Shown: positions 42,794 through 52,616, numbered from the stretch's first letter. The stretch is 64,000 nucleotides of DNA from Luteibaculum sp964627445 (GCA_964627445.1 CAZVJF010000011.1:19713-83712), one strand, 5' to 3'. Notes: a model not told the origin generated them from the sequence alone. A program made the numbers and translations.

Positions 42794-44079
42794 TACTTTT
42801 CTAAAAGAGCACTCAAGCGTGCTGCTATAGCCTCGCGCTTGTAATTTTCTACCGTGCTTGCATTTACCGTAACCGTTCCGCTGCCCTCTAGTAAATCCTT
42901 TTGCAACAACTGGGCAAAACCCGTAGCATCACCAAAGGCTACCATTTTCCCTACTCCCGTTTCTTGCAGGATATTGTTGATATCGCCATCGAGCGGGCCA
43001 ATAGCCAGCACGGGCTTCCTGGCAGATAGATACTCAAAAAACTTGCCCGTTAATATCCCCTTGGCATTTTTAGAATCGTTGACCGGAAGATACAACGCAT
43101 CGGCTGTGGCTAACATGTGGTGTACTTCATTCGAGGGCACGTAGCTCTCTATGCGAACCAGGCTATCCAGACCAAATTCTTTAATATCCTGCAATACAGA
43201 AGCATCTGCATTCCCTACAAAGAGCACCTCCAACTGGGATGCTACATCGGGGTAGTTCTGCTGAAGCTTGACCAGAGCTTGCCAAAAACTGGCGTGGTTC
43301 CGAGCCGGCCCCAAAGTACCCACGTGCAACAAAGTCTTTTTGTTGCTAGCATTGGGTTGGGGAGGAATCCAGTCTAAAAAACCATTGGTAAAAACGTGAA
43401 CGCGCTGTTGGGCTAGGGCCCCCAATTCTTCGGCTAAGGTTGGACCTACCGTGATTACCACCGTTGCCTCTGTAAGAACATCCCGCTCCATTTTTTGGTG
43501 CTTTTTTAAAGCGCTTGGCGTAAGCTTTAATTGCTCAAAATAGTCGATGCCCGTCCAGGGATCTCTAAAATCTGCCAGCCATTTTATGCCTGTTTTTTCT
43601 GCAAGTTGCTGCCCAATAATATGGCAGGAATGTGGTGGTCCTGAGCTAATAACCCAGTCAAACTGTTCTGCTTCTACCAGCTTTTTTAAACGCTTTACCG
43701 AGGGTTTAATCCAAAACTTACGCGCATCGGGTATAAAGAAGTTACTCCGCACCCAAACGGCTAAATTTTCCAACCAAGCCTTACCCTTTTCCTTGTTGGC
43801 AAAAGAAGCCTGCACCCGAAATTCCTTACTCTTTCCCGTTACCTTTCGGTACAAATCAAAGGGTTCCCAGATTTCCGAGCGGATTACCCGAATTCCATCA
43901 GGCACCTCGTTTTCTAAGCTGGAGTCTTTGGTAGGATATTCATCGGAGTTAACGGTATACACGGTTATCTCCCACCCCAACTGGGCAAGAAACTTGGTAA
44001 AAAACAACCACCGTTGCACCCCTCCGCCACCGCTGGGTGGCCAATAATAGGTTACGACAAGAAGCTTGCCTTTAGCCAC
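42790..44079 (-). CDS. Glycosyltransferase (GT4-like, GT-B fold)
   Basis: A 429-aa enzyme. The N-terminal domain begins KLLVVTYYWPPSGGGGVQRW, the glycine-rich acceptor-side loop of GT4-type enzymes; the C-terminal donor domain has LHVGTLGPARNH and LTGKFFEYLSARKPVLAIGP. The specificity is unknown. It lies 2 nt downstream of the YfhO gene, and its stop overlaps the convergent deacetylase gene by 4 nt. Confidence 0.87.
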   Translation of the reverse strand: MAKGKLLVVTYYWPPSGGGGVQRWLFFTKFLAQLGWEITVYTVNSDEYPTKDSSLENEVPDGIRVIRSEIWEPFDLYRKVTGKSKEFRVQASFANKEKGKAWLENLAVWVRSNFFIPDARKFWIKPSVKRLKKLVEAEQFDWVISSGPPHSCHIIGQQLAEKTGIKWLADFRDPWTGIDYFEQLKLTPSALKKHQKMERDVLTEATVVITVGPTLAEELGALAQQRVHVFTNGFLDWIPPQPNASNKKTLLHVGTLGPARNHASFWQALVKLQQNYPDVASQLEVLFVGNADASVLQDIKEFGLDSLVRIESYVPSNEVHHMLATADALYLPVNDSKNAKGILTGKFFEYLSARKPVLAIGPLDGDINNILQETGVGKMVAFGDATGFAQLLQKDLLEGSGTVTVNASTVENYKREAIAARLSALLEKY

Positions 44080-44081
44080 GG

Positions 44082-46679
44082 TTAGTCTTCGGTTCTTGCT
44101 TGTTTGTACACGCCTGCACCCAGTAACAGCACAATAAGAATGGAAGCTGCAATATTTACGGTATTGCCCGTATCGTAAGCAGCAGGAGCAAACTCAAAAA
44201 CAATTTCGTGCTCTCCGGCAGGGATTTCCATGCCTCGCAGCAAATAATTCACACGGATGTGTTCTACCGGCTCACCATCCATGTATGCCTGCCATCCGGG
44301 CTGGAAAAAGATCTCCGAGAACACAGCAAACTGCTTGCTACTAGCGTTGGAGTTGTACACCAATCGGTTTGGCAAGTAATCGGTTAATTGAATAGTTGCA
44401 GTGCTATCTATGCTTACGCGATAATCCGCGTAGGCTGGATAATCTGCTGTGTTTACCACGGCCTCGTAGCGCAAATTACTTTTTTCTTCATCCAATGCCT
44501 GGATTGCCTCGTTGGCATTCGCCACGGGTTTAATACTGCTAACAAACCACGCATTTCCAAAGCGCTCCTGGTTGGGTATCACCCTAGGCTGTCCACCCTG
44601 ATTTTGAATGATGTACTTGGTGTTGAGCATATTGAGCACCTGGAAGTTTAATCCTCCCGAAAAATGGAACTCAATGAGATCTTGATATCTGCGCAGTTTA
44701 GCTCCGTGGTATCCTCCAATCGACTTGTGGTAATACGAAGTAAAGGCATCGTTAAAGGTGTTGCGGGCCATATTCAGCACCCGGTAGTTGGTATTCAAGT
44801 TCAATACCGCAAACTGTGTTTTGGCTTGCTCCAGCTCAGAAAGTTGTCCTTTTTCCTTGCGTGCAGCCAATAAAGCATCCTGTATTTTAGGTTGGATATC
44901 TGGGTTCTGCTGCAACTCGCGCTGCAATATTTCTATATCATAAGGTGCGGGTGGAGCAGCAACCACGGCCTTGTTGGCACGCTCCCAGTTTTCGTATTGG
45001 CCACGAACCTTATCGGTGTTTAAATAGCGCTTGTTTACCGGCCATAAATCTGCCAGGATAAGCACCCCTAAAATGGCCACCAAATGCCACGATTTTTTTA
45101 TCCAACCACGGAAGAAAGCTTGCACGGCCAATGCACCAAAAACAACAAAACCAATGGAACGCAATACGTCTTTTTGAAATATCGCTACCCGCACCTGCTT
45201 TAGGGCATCAATGTAGGCTTGGATTTGCGCTGCGTTTCCTTGAGCCGCTTGTTGGTTTAAGCTTTGCATTTCTGCATCAGAAACAAACGTAAAAAAGGTT
45301 TGAGGTGTAAACCAAAACAACAGTAACAAGCCACTAACTATACCACTTGCAATGTAGTAGGGCTTCTTTATGTCCTCCCAGTTTGGTTTTTGCTTCAGGA
45401 TTTTCTGTAGCCCAAAAAACGCCAATACGGGTATGGTAAATTCCAGCAAGCTCAGTACTATGGTAACGGCTCTAAACTTGTTGTAGCCGGGTATGTAATC
45501 CAAGAAAAAATCAGTCAGCCCCATGAAGTTTTTTCCCCACGAGAGCATAAGAGCCAATACAGTCGTTGCGATAAAAACCCATTTCAATGCGCCTTTTACC
45601 CAAAAGCAAGCATATAAAAACAACAGAATCACAATGGCACCTACATATACCGGACCCGAAGTAAACGCCTGGTTACCCCAGTAACTGTTGCTCTGTGCCA
45701 GCGACTGTTGATACTGACGTGGCGCCTTTCTAAGCGCATCATTTTCCGTACCTATAGCACGCGTTGCGCCACCTTTTGCATTGGGCACTAAGAGGGTAAA
45801 ACTCTCTTGCAAACCATAAGACCATTGCACTACATAATCTCGATCTAGTCCAGAGGTAGCGATATCGTCATTGGGTTCACCATTGGGTTTAATGGTTAGC
45901 ACCATTCCACCACGCGTAGTAGATTTTCCGTACTCATAGGTGCTGTAAAGTGATGCTATGTTAGCAGCAACGGCCAATACCGTAGCAACCGCAGCAAAAC
46001 CTATAGTTTTAACTAAGCCCTGAGTTTCTTTCTCCTGGATAGCCTGGACTAGTTTTACTACCGAGTATATACCCAAAAGCATACCCAGGTAGTAGGTTAT
46101 TTGCACGTGGTTGCACCAAATTTCTAGTGCCAAAGCCAGGGCAAACAAACCTCCGTAAAGCAGTTTCTTTCGCGAATTCCACAGCTTGTAATAGGCACCA
46201 AACACCAGCGGCATATAGCCTATGGCGTGGGCTTTAGAGTTGTGCCCTGCCTCCAGTATTACAATGAAGTAGGTAGAAAAGGCAAACGCCACCGCGCCTA
46301 CAATGGCGACTCGGTAATCCCATCCCAGCAACAGCCCCATGAGGTAAAAGGAAATGAGGTACAGGAAGAAAAGCTTGGAAACATTGGGAATAAAAAGGGT
46401 AAATACCTTGTCGATGCCACGCAACACATAGTCGGCATACACGGTAGAAATTTGGTAGGCTGGCATACCCCCAAACATGCTATTGGTCCATAGGCTTTGC
46501 TCGCCTGTAGTATTGCGGTAATTTACCACCTCATGCGACATCCCCATCCAGTTTTTGGTATCGCCTTGCTTTAATTTGTAGCCTTGGTAAGCGGGGTAGA
46601 AATAGGCAAAGGTTAATCCAAAAAATATAACCACCGCTAGCAAGTGCGGCTTTAGGGTGGGGAGAAGGTCCTTAAGCAT
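44082..46679 (-). CDS. YfhO family large membrane protein
   Basis: An 865-aa protein with about a dozen helices in the first ~570 residues, a soluble domain (about 590-830) and one last helix. FGLTFAYFYPAYQGYKLKQGD at the start and SLWTNSMFGGMPAYQIST are typical of YfhO. The family resembles GT-C glycosyltransferases and is thought to add sugars to extracytoplasmic polymers. It follows the DUF4834 gene by 1 nt and precedes a glycosyltransferase. Confidence 0.88.
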   Translation of the reverse strand: MLKDLLPTLKPHLLAVVIFFGLTFAYFYPAYQGYKLKQGDTKNWMGMSHEVVNYRNTTGEQSLWTNSMFGGMPAYQISTVYADYVLRGIDKVFTLFIPNVSKLFFLYLISFYLMGLLLGWDYRVAIVGAVAFAFSTYFIVILEAGHNSKAHAIGYMPLVFGAYYKLWNSRKKLLYGGLFALALALEIWCNHVQITYYLGMLLGIYSVVKLVQAIQEKETQGLVKTIGFAAVATVLAVAANIASLYSTYEYGKSTTRGGMVLTIKPNGEPNDDIATSGLDRDYVVQWSYGLQESFTLLVPNAKGGATRAIGTENDALRKAPRQYQQSLAQSNSYWGNQAFTSGPVYVGAIVILLFLYACFWVKGALKWVFIATTVLALMLSWGKNFMGLTDFFLDYIPGYNKFRAVTIVLSLLEFTIPVLAFFGLQKILKQKPNWEDIKKPYYIASGIVSGLLLLFWFTPQTFFTFVSDAEMQSLNQQAAQGNAAQIQAYIDALKQVRVAIFQKDVLRSIGFVVFGALAVQAFFRGWIKKSWHLVAILGVLILADLWPVNKRYLNTDKVRGQYENWERANKAVVAAPPAPYDIEILQRELQQNPDIQPKIQDALLAARKEKGQLSELEQAKTQFAVLNLNTNYRVLNMARNTFNDAFTSYYHKSIGGYHGAKLRRYQDLIEFHFSGGLNFQVLNMLNTKYIIQNQGGQPRVIPNQERFGNAWFVSSIKPVANANEAIQALDEEKSNLRYEAVVNTADYPAYADYRVSIDSTATIQLTDYLPNRLVYNSNASSKQFAVFSEIFFQPGWQAYMDGEPVEHIRVNYLLRGMEIPAGEHEIVFEFAPAAYDTGNTVNIAASILIVLLLGAGVYKQARTED

Positions 46680-46680
46680 G

Positions 46681-46887
46681 CTATTTTATTTCTTCGTAGT
46701 CGGCATCCTCAATTTGAGTGTTGCCGTAATTGGGTTTTTTCTTTTTCTTGTTGCTTTGGGTAGGATTTTGGCCTTGGCCCTTTTTTCCTCCCGAAGAAGA
46801 TCCACTTACCGCATTTACCAAACGCATTAGCACCCGTATACCAAAGTATATCAGGAGGATAAGTAGTATGGTTCGCAAAATTTGCAT
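46681..46887 (-). CDS. DUF4834 family small membrane protein
   Basis: A 68-aa protein: one helix (MQILRTILLILLIYFGIRVLMR) followed by a hydrophilic, Gly/Lys/Asn-rich tail ending ADYEEIK. It matches DUF4834, found next to carB in this phylum. The ATG shares one base with the carB stop (TAATG). The function is unknown. Confidence 0.85.
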   Translation of the reverse strand: MQILRTILLILLIYFGIRVLMRLVNAVSGSSSGGKKGQGQNPTQSNKKKKKPNYGNTQIEDADYEEIK

Positions 46888-49703
46888 TAGCGGCTAAGGT
46901 ACAGGTTACGTTCAGAATACACCTCTCTAAAGAAGGGGTCTCTAAGATTCTTAATGAAACGGATGGCCTCCCCCGTAGATTTCATTTCTGGTCCCAACTC
47001 TTTGTTTACATTCGGGAACTTCTCAAACGAGAACACAGGAATCTTGATGGCGTAGCCCTCTTTACGAGGATTGAAATTAAAATCGGTAACCTTTTTAGCA
47101 CCTAGCATTACCTTGGTCGCGTAATTCACATAGGGCTCATCATAAGCCTTGGCAATAAAAGGCACGGTACGTGAGGCACGCGGATTGGCCTCAATGATGT
47201 ACACAATATCGTCTTTAACGGCAAACTGGATATTGATTAATCCTACCGTATTCAGTGCTTTTGCAATTTTCTTGGTGTGGTCTTCTATTTGGTGAATGAC
47301 CAGGTCTCCCAAGTTGTACGGTGGAAGTACCGCATAGGAATCACCACTGTGGATACCGGCTGGCTCAATGTGCTGCATAATACCCAAGATGTACACGTTT
47401 TCACCATCACAAATGGCATCGGCTTCTGCCTCCATAGCGCCATCTAAAAAGTGGTCGAGCAAGATTTTGTTATCGGGCATGTCGCGAAGAATATCCACCA
47501 CGTGCTTCTCCAACTCATTCTCGTTAATTACAATCTTCATTTTTTGTCCACCCAAAACATAGGAAGGACGCACCAGAAGCGGGAATCCTAAATCTTTAGA
47601 CAGCTCTATCGCCTGCTCGGCACTCTCTACCACGCCAAACTTAGGGTAGGGAATGTTGTTTTCTTGCAATAGTCGCGAGAAACTTCCGCGGTCTTCGGCC
47701 AAGTCTAGCGCCTCGTAAGAAGTACCCAAGATTTTAATTCCATAGCGGCTCAGTTTTTCGGCCAGTTTTAGGGCCGTTTGTCCACCAAGCTGTACAATAA
47801 CACCCTCAGGCTTTTCGTGGAGAATGATATCGTATATGTGCTCCCAGAAAACCGGCTCAAAATATAGCTTGTCGGCTGTATCGAAGTCCGTTGATACGGT
47901 TTCTGGGTTACAGTTAATCATAATGGTTTCGTAGCCACATTCCTTGGCCGCCAACACACCATGCACGCAGCTGTAGTCAAATTCTATACCCTGCCCAATG
48001 CGGTTAGGCCCAGAACCGAGCACTACAATCTTTTTCTTCTCCGTGCGCTCCGATTCGTTTTCTTCCTCGAACGTAGAATAGTAGTATGGCGTTTGCGCAT
48101 CAAACTCGGCAGCGCAAGTATCTACCAGCTTGTACACACGCTTTATGCCCATGTCGTTGCGCTTGGTAAACACTTCGCTTTCTAAGCAGCGCAAGAGGTG
48201 TGCTATTTGTCTGTCGGCATAACCTTTTTGCTTGGCATCGAGCAGCAGATTTTTGGGTATGTCCGCAATATTGTGTTTCTCTATCTGGCGTTCCAGCTTT
48301 ATCAAATCCTCAATCTGACGTAAAAACCAGTAATCAATTTTGGTTTTATCGTAGATCGTCTTCAATGGAATGCCCAGTTTAATACCATCGTACAAGTGGA
48401 ACAGTCGGTTCCAGCTTGGATGCTCCAGGCTGTGCAAAATCTCATCTTGGTTGGTGAGCTCGCGACCATCTGCTCCCAGCCCATTTCTCTTTATTTCTAA
48501 GGACTGACACGCTTTTTGCAAGGCTTCGGTAAACGAGCGCCCAATGCCCATAACCTCTCCTACACTTTTCATTTGCAGCCCCAATTGGCGATCAGCACCC
48601 TGGAACTTGTCAAAATTCCAACGGGGTATTTTTACAATGACGTAGTCTAAGGTCGGCTCAAAAAAGGCCGAAGTAGTCTTGGTAATTTGGTTGGATAATT
48701 CATCCAAGCGATAACCTATGGCCAGTTTGGATGCAATTTTCGCAATCGGATACCCGGTTGCTTTGGATGCCAGGGCCGAAGAACGCGAAACGCGTGGATT
48801 GATTTCGATAGCAATTATCTCTTCCTTTTCATCGGGACTTACCGCAAACTGCACGTTACAGCCTCCCGCAAAATTCCCGATAGAGCGCATCATTTTAATG
48901 GCCATATCGCGCATGCGCTGGTAGGTTTTATCCGACAGCGTCATGGCTGGTGCCACGGTAATGGAGTCTCCCGTATGGATACCCATCGGGTCCATGTTTT
49001 CTATGGAGCAGATGATGGTTACGTTGTCATTGTTGTCACGCAACAATTCCAACTCGTATTCCTTCCACCCCATAACGGCCTTATCTATCATCACCTCATG
49101 GATGGGTGATAAGTGCAAGCCTCGGTTTAGGTGGTTTTCAAATTCGTCTTTGTCGTATACAATAGCAGCGCCCGCGCCACCCAAGGTATATGAGGCCCGT
49201 ATACACAGTGGAAAGCCAAATTTCTGAGCCACTTCTTTTCCTTCTAAAAAAGATTTAGCAGTAGCCTGGGGAGCCATTCCAACCCCAATTTCTTCCATTA
49301 ATTTACGGAAGGCCTCTCGGTTCTCAGTTATCTCAATGGCATCGATATCCACCCCAATGATGCGTACACCAAACTCTTCCCATAGGCCTGTTTCTTGGCA
49401 CTCTATACAAAGGTTGAGTGCCGTTTGTCCTCCCATGGTAGGAAGTACCGCGTCAATATTGTGGTTGTTGAGAATTTCTTCAATAGAAGCGGGCTCCAAG
49501 GGTTTCAGGTATACGTGGTCGGCTACAACCTTGTCCGTCATAATGGTAGCCGGGTTGGAATTAATTAAGATAACCTCTATTCCTTCTTCTCGTAAAGATC
49601 GGGCAGCTTGCGATCCGGAGTAATCAAACTCACAGGCTTGTCCAATAACAATAGGGCCACTTCCAATAATGAGAACCGAACGTATACTTTTATCCTTGGG
49701 CAT
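46887..49703 (-). CDS. carB: Carbamoyl-phosphate synthase large subunit, lacking the C-terminal regulatory domain
   Basis: A 938-aa enzyme building carbamoyl phosphate from bicarbonate, ATP and ammonia for pyrimidine and arginine synthesis. Two tandem ATP-grasp halves are visible: IGSGPIVIGQACEFDYSG and, midway, LGSGPNRIGQGIEFDYS. The protein ends soon after GPEMKSTGE, so the MGS-like allosteric domain (about the last 130 residues in E. coli) is missing. The small subunit gene carA is not in the window. It is preceded by rpmH and a minus-strand terminator. Confidence 0.96.
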   Translation of the reverse strand: MPKDKSIRSVLIIGSGPIVIGQACEFDYSGSQAARSLREEGIEVILINSNPATIMTDKVVADHVYLKPLEPASIEEILNNHNIDAVLPTMGGQTALNLCIECQETGLWEEFGVRIIGVDIDAIEITENREAFRKLMEEIGVGMAPQATAKSFLEGKEVAQKFGFPLCIRASYTLGGAGAAIVYDKDEFENHLNRGLHLSPIHEVMIDKAVMGWKEYELELLRDNNDNVTIICSIENMDPMGIHTGDSITVAPAMTLSDKTYQRMRDMAIKMMRSIGNFAGGCNVQFAVSPDEKEEIIAIEINPRVSRSSALASKATGYPIAKIASKLAIGYRLDELSNQITKTTSAFFEPTLDYVIVKIPRWNFDKFQGADRQLGLQMKSVGEVMGIGRSFTEALQKACQSLEIKRNGLGADGRELTNQDEILHSLEHPSWNRLFHLYDGIKLGIPLKTIYDKTKIDYWFLRQIEDLIKLERQIEKHNIADIPKNLLLDAKQKGYADRQIAHLLRCLESEVFTKRNDMGIKRVYKLVDTCAAEFDAQTPYYYSTFEEENESERTEKKKIVVLGSGPNRIGQGIEFDYSCVHGVLAAKECGYETIMINCNPETVSTDFDTADKLYFEPVFWEHIYDIILHEKPEGVIVQLGGQTALKLAEKLSRYGIKILGTSYEALDLAEDRGSFSRLLQENNIPYPKFGVVESAEQAIELSKDLGFPLLVRPSYVLGGQKMKIVINENELEKHVVDILRDMPDNKILLDHFLDGAMEAEADAICDGENVYILGIMQHIEPAGIHSGDSYAVLPPYNLGDLVIHQIEDHTKKIAKALNTVGLINIQFAVKDDIVYIIEANPRASRTVPFIAKAYDEPYVNYATKVMLGAKKVTDFNFNPRKEGYAIKIPVFSFEKFPNVNKELGPEMKSTGEAIRFIKNLRDPFFREVYSERNLYLSR

Positions 49704-49736
49704 AAAATGGGTATGTTAACTGCGTGTAAACAGCGG

Positions 49737-49744
49737 CAAATTTA
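49737..49744 (-). promoter_or_regulatory. Candidate carB promoter -7 element
   Basis: Minus-strand TAAATTTG (TAnnTTTG) about 35 nt upstream of the carB ATG at 49703. No -33 TTG at the usual distance. Confidence 0.4.
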
Positions 49745-49823
49745 GCCAGTTTATTTTTGTATTTATTAAGACTTATCCACGAAGCGCATGGCTTACTAAC
49801 AGGAAATTACAAGCAATAAAGCA

Positions 49824-49855
49824 TAAAAAAAGGGCAACCAAAACGGATGCCCTTT
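49824..49855 (-). terminator. Rho-independent terminator after rpmH
   Basis: Arms AAAGGGCA (49829-49836) and TGCCCTTT (49848-49855); on the minus strand the stem is followed by seven T residues. It separates rpmH from carB. Confidence 0.85.
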
Positions 49856-49872
49856 GTAACGCCTTAGCGTTA

Positions 49873-50037
49873 TTATCTTTTATGTCTTCCCTCCGAAGAA
49901 ACAGAAACTTTCTTTCTGCCCTTTCTTCTTCTGGCGTTTAATACTTTACGTCCATTGGCACTGCTCATGCGCTCACGAAATCCGTGCTTGTTTTTTCTTC
50001 TTCTTGTAGAAGGCTGAAATGTCCTTTTCGTTCCCAT
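49873..50037 (-). CDS. rpmH: 50S ribosomal protein L34
   Basis: A 54-aa, highly basic protein read on the minus strand. It starts MGTKRTFQPSTRRRKNKHGF and contains FRERMSSANGRKVL and RRKGRKKVSVS, the L34 signature. It extends a few residues (SSEGRHKR) beyond the E. coli protein. rnpA and yidC, frequent neighbours in other phyla, are not adjacent. It has a perfect Bacteroidota promoter upstream and a strong terminator downstream, so it is a single-gene unit. Confidence 0.96.
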   Translation of the reverse strand: MGTKRTFQPSTRRRKNKHGFRERMSSANGRKVLNARRRKGRKKVSVSSEGRHKR

Positions 50038-50064
50038 CGCTCGTCAAATTTCCTTAAGGGGGCG

Positions 50065-50096
50065 CAAATATACTAGGCTAACCCGTATTATCCAAA
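50065..50096 (-). promoter_or_regulatory. rpmH: rpmH promoter with both Bacteroidota elements
   Basis: On the minus strand a TTTG (-33; 50093-50096) and TATATTTG (-7; 50065-50072) are 20 nt apart, the best full match to the TTTG/TAnnTTTG consensus in the window. It lies 28 nt before the rpmH ATG. Confidence 0.65.
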
Positions 50097-50133
50097 ACAT
50101 TGTTTAAATAAATCTTAAAGCCACCGAAATACG

Positions 50134-50141
50134 TAGTTTTG
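50134..50141 (+). promoter_or_regulatory. Candidate ABC exporter promoter -7 element
   Basis: TAGTTTTG (TAnnTTTG). It overlaps the TTG at 50139, so if real the start of the next gene must be further downstream (TTG 50160). Confidence 0.35.
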
Positions 50142-51995
50142 CTGCAAACTTACCACCATTTGATACCTTCAAGAAAACGCAAAAATAAGAAAGAGAAAAG
50201 AGCAAAAATTACAAAAGCAGGCCTGAAGCGTGCTGTTGGGCTCTTTCGCTACTTAAAACCGTACCGCGTTACTTTTGCTGTTGGAATGTTGTTTTTGCTG
50301 GGAAGCAGCTTAACAGGATTACTTTTCCCGGGTCTTATGGGAAAACTGGTAGATGCTAGCAGCACCGATGCCGCACAAACCGACAACCTCTTCCAGTTCG
50401 ATAATATTAATAACGTTGCCATTGTTCTGTTTTGCGTTTTCCTAGTGCAAGCCTTCTTTTCTTTCTTCAGAATTACCCTTTTCTCTCGTGTTACCGAAAA
50501 CATGCTGGCCGATTTGCGCCAGGCAACGTACAACCACGTCATTAAACTCCCCATAGATTTTTTTAACCGCAACCGCGTGGGCGAGCTCAACAGCCGCATT
50601 AGTGCCGACATTTCCGTACTGCAAGAAACATTTACAACTACCGTAGCCGAGTTCATTCGTCAGATTATAGTGATTGTGGCAGGAATTATTTTCCTCACCT
50701 TTTACTCGGTAAAGCTTTCCCTGCTCATGCTGTGCACCTTGCCTGTATTTATGGTGATTGCAGTAATTTTTGGTAGGAAGGTTCGCAAGCTATCTAAAGA
50801 AGCCCAAGAGCTTGTGGGCAAATCCAACGTAATTGTAGAAGAAACGCTATCGGCCATCCAATCGGTAAAAGCATACGTTAACGAATGGTTCGAAAGCAAG
50901 CGATACAAAAAAGCCACCAACGATGTTAAGGGCGTAGCATTAAAAAACGCCACCTGGCGGGCAAGCTTTGCTTCCTTCATCATCTTGTGTTTGTTTGGGT
51001 CTATCGTACTGGTAGTGTGGTACGGGGTACGCCTGCGCGAGGCTGGTGACATTACCACAGGAGACCTATTCTCCTTTATACTATACTCTGTTTTCGTAGG
51101 ATCTTCTTTTGGCGGGATAGCAGATCTGTTTAGCCAAATAGCCAAGGCGGTTGGTGCCACAGAGCGCCTCATGGAAATTTTAGATACCCCTACGGAAGAC
51201 ATCACCGAAGAGAAGACCAACTTCCCAGCCTTTACGGGTGCGGTAAGCTTTAAGGACCTTCATTTTGCCTATCCTACCCGCCCCGATAACAAAGTACTCC
51301 AAGGAATATCTTTTGAAGCATTGGCTGGAGAACAAATTGCTATCGTAGGATCGAGTGGTGCTGGTAAATCTACACTGGCTCAAATGCTACTGCACTTTTT
51401 TACCCCCGACTCGGGTCAGGTTTTGTTTGATGGGAAATCCTACACCAATGACGTACAAGCCGTGCGAGCCAATATGGCTTTGGTACCGCAAGAGGTTTTA
51501 CTGTTTGGAGGTACCATAAAGGAAAACATTGCCTACGGTGCACTCGATGCTAGCGATGAAGCCATTATTGAAGCCGCTAAGGCCGCCAATGCTTGGGAGT
51601 TTATCCAATCGTTTTCAGAGGGTTTAAATACCGTAGTGGGTGAGCGTGGTATTCAACTTTCAGGAGGACAACGTCAGCGCATAGCCATTGCTAGAGCCAT
51701 ATTACGCGACCCTGCCATATTAATTTTGGATGAGGCTACGAGTGCACTAGACTCTGCCAGCGAGCACTTGGTACAAGAAGCCTTGGAACGCTTAATGAAG
51801 GGCCGTACCAGCTTCGTCATCGCACACCGCCTAGCTACCATAGCCAGTGCCGATAAAATATTGGTGCTAGATCAAGGGCAAATTGTAGAAAGCGGAACGC
51901 ACCGCGAACTGCTGGCTCTGGAAGATGGTAAATACCGCGGATTACACCAGCTACAAGATATAGGCGCTACGTATATCGAGGACTCAGTTTCGTAA
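50139..51995 (+). CDS. ABC transporter, fused permease and ATPase (exporter half-transporter)
   Basis: Up to 618 aa: a six-helix membrane domain (about 35-320) then the ATPase with Walker A GSSGAGKS, signature LSGGQRQRIAIARA, Walker B ILILDEATSALD and a switch histidine in VIAHRL. Homodimeric exporters of this kind move lipids, peptides or drugs; MsbA-like lipid export is possible. The start is uncertain: TTG 50139 overlaps a promoter motif, so TTG 50160 may be the true start. Its 3' end overlaps rsmG by 29 nt on the opposite strand. Confidence 0.92.
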   Translation: MLQTYHHLIPSRKRKNKKEKRAKITKAGLKRAVGLFRYLKPYRVTFAVGMLFLLGSSLTGLLFPGLMGKLVDASSTDAAQTDNLFQFDNINNVAIVLFCVFLVQAFFSFFRITLFSRVTENMLADLRQATYNHVIKLPIDFFNRNRVGELNSRISADISVLQETFTTTVAEFIRQIIVIVAGIIFLTFYSVKLSLLMLCTLPVFMVIAVIFGRKVRKLSKEAQELVGKSNVIVEETLSAIQSVKAYVNEWFESKRYKKATNDVKGVALKNATWRASFASFIILCLFGSIVLVVWYGVRLREAGDITTGDLFSFILYSVFVGSSFGGIADLFSQIAKAVGATERLMEILDTPTEDITEEKTNFPAFTGAVSFKDLHFAYPTRPDNKVLQGISFEALAGEQIAIVGSSGAGKSTLAQMLLHFFTPDSGQVLFDGKSYTNDVQAVRANMALVPQEVLLFGGTIKENIAYGALDASDEAIIEAAKAANAWEFIQSFSEGLNTVVGERGIQLSGGQRQRIAIARAILRDPAILILDEATSALDSASEHLVQEALERLMKGRTSFVIAHRLATIASADKILVLDQGQIVESGTHRELLALEDGKYRGLHQLQDIGATYIEDSVS

Positions 51996-52614
51996 TGGCT
52001 ACGATTTTCTTCGTCTCGAAAAATTCTTCTTTAAAGAAAGTGTTTAGGTTGATGATACTCCCCGGTTGTTTGGCTTCATCCAGTTCATCTTGAAGTCCAT
52101 CGCCTCCTTTCAAAAGGTAAATTCCTCCTGTGATTTCTGCTCGATTGCCTAACTCCATTTTGCCCTTAATCCACGGCATAAGCTTGGCTACACGTGCAAC
52201 AGCACGAGAGACTACGTAGGGAAACTTGCCGGGAATTTTTTCCGCTCGGTCTGCAATTGCAGAAACGTTAGTGAGTTCTAGCGCATCAGCCACCGCTTGT
52301 ACCACCTTAATTTTCTTAGCAATACTATCTACCAGTACAAACTCGGTTTCAGGAAACATGATGGCTAGCGGAATACCGGGAAAACCACCTCCGGTGCCAA
52401 TATCCAGCACCCGTGCTCCGGGTTCAAACTGCACTACCTTGGCTAGTGCCAGGCCATGACACACGTGATGGGTTAAAATATTGTCCTCATCTTTTCTTGA
52501 GATCACGTTTATGCGGCCATTCCACTCGCGATATAAATCGGGGAGTTGGCCCAATTGCGTCACTTGTTTTTCGGTGAGCGATGGAAAATACGCGTGTAGT
52601 TCAGTAAGATTCAA
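51967..52614 (-). CDS. rsmG: 16S rRNA (guanine527-N7)-methyltransferase
   Basis: A 215-aa SAM-dependent enzyme. LDIGTGGGFPGIPLAIMFPE is the SAM-binding motif, and NVISRKDEDNILTHHVCHGLAL and VVSRAVARVAKLMPW are family signatures. Loss in other bacteria gives low-level streptomycin resistance. It follows the sigma-factor gene by 2 nt. Confidence 0.95.
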   Translation of the reverse strand: MNLTELHAYFPSLTEKQVTQLGQLPDLYREWNGRINVISRKDEDNILTHHVCHGLALAKVVQFEPGARVLDIGTGGGFPGIPLAIMFPETEFVLVDSIAKKIKVVQAVADALELTNVSAIADRAEKIPGKFPYVVSRAVARVAKLMPWIKGKMELGNRAEITGGIYLLKGGDGLQDELDEAKQPGSIINLNTFFKEEFFETKKIVAITKLSPRYT

Positions 52615-52616
52615 GC

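Noticed and set aside
35990..46679. Polysaccharide region as a horizontally acquired island
   Set aside because: No integrase, tRNA, insertion sequence or flanking direct repeat seen; composition change cannot be measured reliably by eye.
49773..49781. TTATCCACG, a near match to a DnaA box near rpmH
   Set aside because: A single 8-of-9 match; no cluster of boxes, no AT-rich unwinding region and no dnaA gene, so no evidence of an origin.
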